From assembly GCF_964340395.1 (NCBI RefSeq), contig NC_135553.1:14919001-14983000 (forward strand): 64,000 nt of DNA. The letters run 5' to 3'. The notes beneath the pieces are model-generated. The model was given only the letters and a program-made list of their open reading frames with translations. It searched no databases and was not told the DNA's origin. The position numbers and the translations under genes are program-made. Numbering within the stretch: the stretch's first letter is position 1; each line of letters opens with the position of its first letter. The DNA is from Glandiceps talaboti. Its lineage: Eukaryota > Hemichordata > Enteropneusta > Spengelidae. This document shows, piece by piece, positions 63,945 through 64,000 of this stretch.

Positions 63945-64000
63945 GTTGATTTTTATATAGCACTTTCCCACTCTGTGTTCAAAGCGCTTTGCAATTATTA
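63945..64000 (-). mobile_element. SINE tail, cut by window end
   Basis: AATAATAAAGTTGATTTTTATATAGCACTTTCCCACTCTGTG and CAAAGCGCTTTGCAATTATTA match the 3' tail of the SINE at 61268 in the same orientation. The body lies beyond the window. Confidence 0.75.

Overview
The window is nuclear DNA of an animal. It is AT-rich, with spliced genes (GT-AG introns), many long (TA)n and other microsatellites, minisatellites, palindromic miniature elements and a tRNA-derived SINE whose tail resembles the L2-clade end (AAGCGCTATATAA). There are no operons and no prokaryotic features. Domain content (ZU5, UPA and Death domains in PIDD/UNC5/ankyrin-like combinations) and repeat style suit a marine invertebrate, deuterostome or lophotrochozoan. 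I cannot name the species from sequence alone.

Layout. 1-9.2 kb: no gene seen, only small repeats and one 350-bp miniature transposon. 9.2-14.6 kb: gene 1, + strand, five coding exons, predicted 881 residues, reading ZU5-ZU5-UPA-Death-linker-Death. 14.6-48.7 kb: a long stretch without a convincing gene, filled with (TA)n tracts, a roughly 1-kb 31-bp minisatellite, other tandem arrays, several families of palindromic (foldback) elements, four CArG-like boxes in a row, and a few doubtful ORFs. 48.8-57.7 kb: gene 2, + strand, a paralogue of gene 1. Its exons 2-6 are clear, and a proposed 12-codon first exon at 48.79 kb fits in reading phase. The predicted product is 525 residues, UPA-Death-linker-Death, with no ZU5 part. 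57.7-64 kb: repeats, a reverse SINE, and a second copy of a conserved 75-codon minus-strand block also found at 30.9 kb.

The two genes look like a tandem duplicate pair of PIDD-like death-domain adaptors. One has tandem ZU5 domains carrying HFC and NFC at the places where PIDD1 has its HFS self-cleavage sites. The other lacks that region and resembles a naturally truncated signalling half. Although most of their exons have diverged and their introns do not align, two patches (170 bp in the UPA exon and 146 bp in the last Death domain) are identical base for base, including synonymous sites. This points to recent gene conversion. Repeats downstream of each gene occur in the same order and orientation, suggesting the duplicated segment extended beyond the genes. 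I consider this gene pair the main biological interest of the window.
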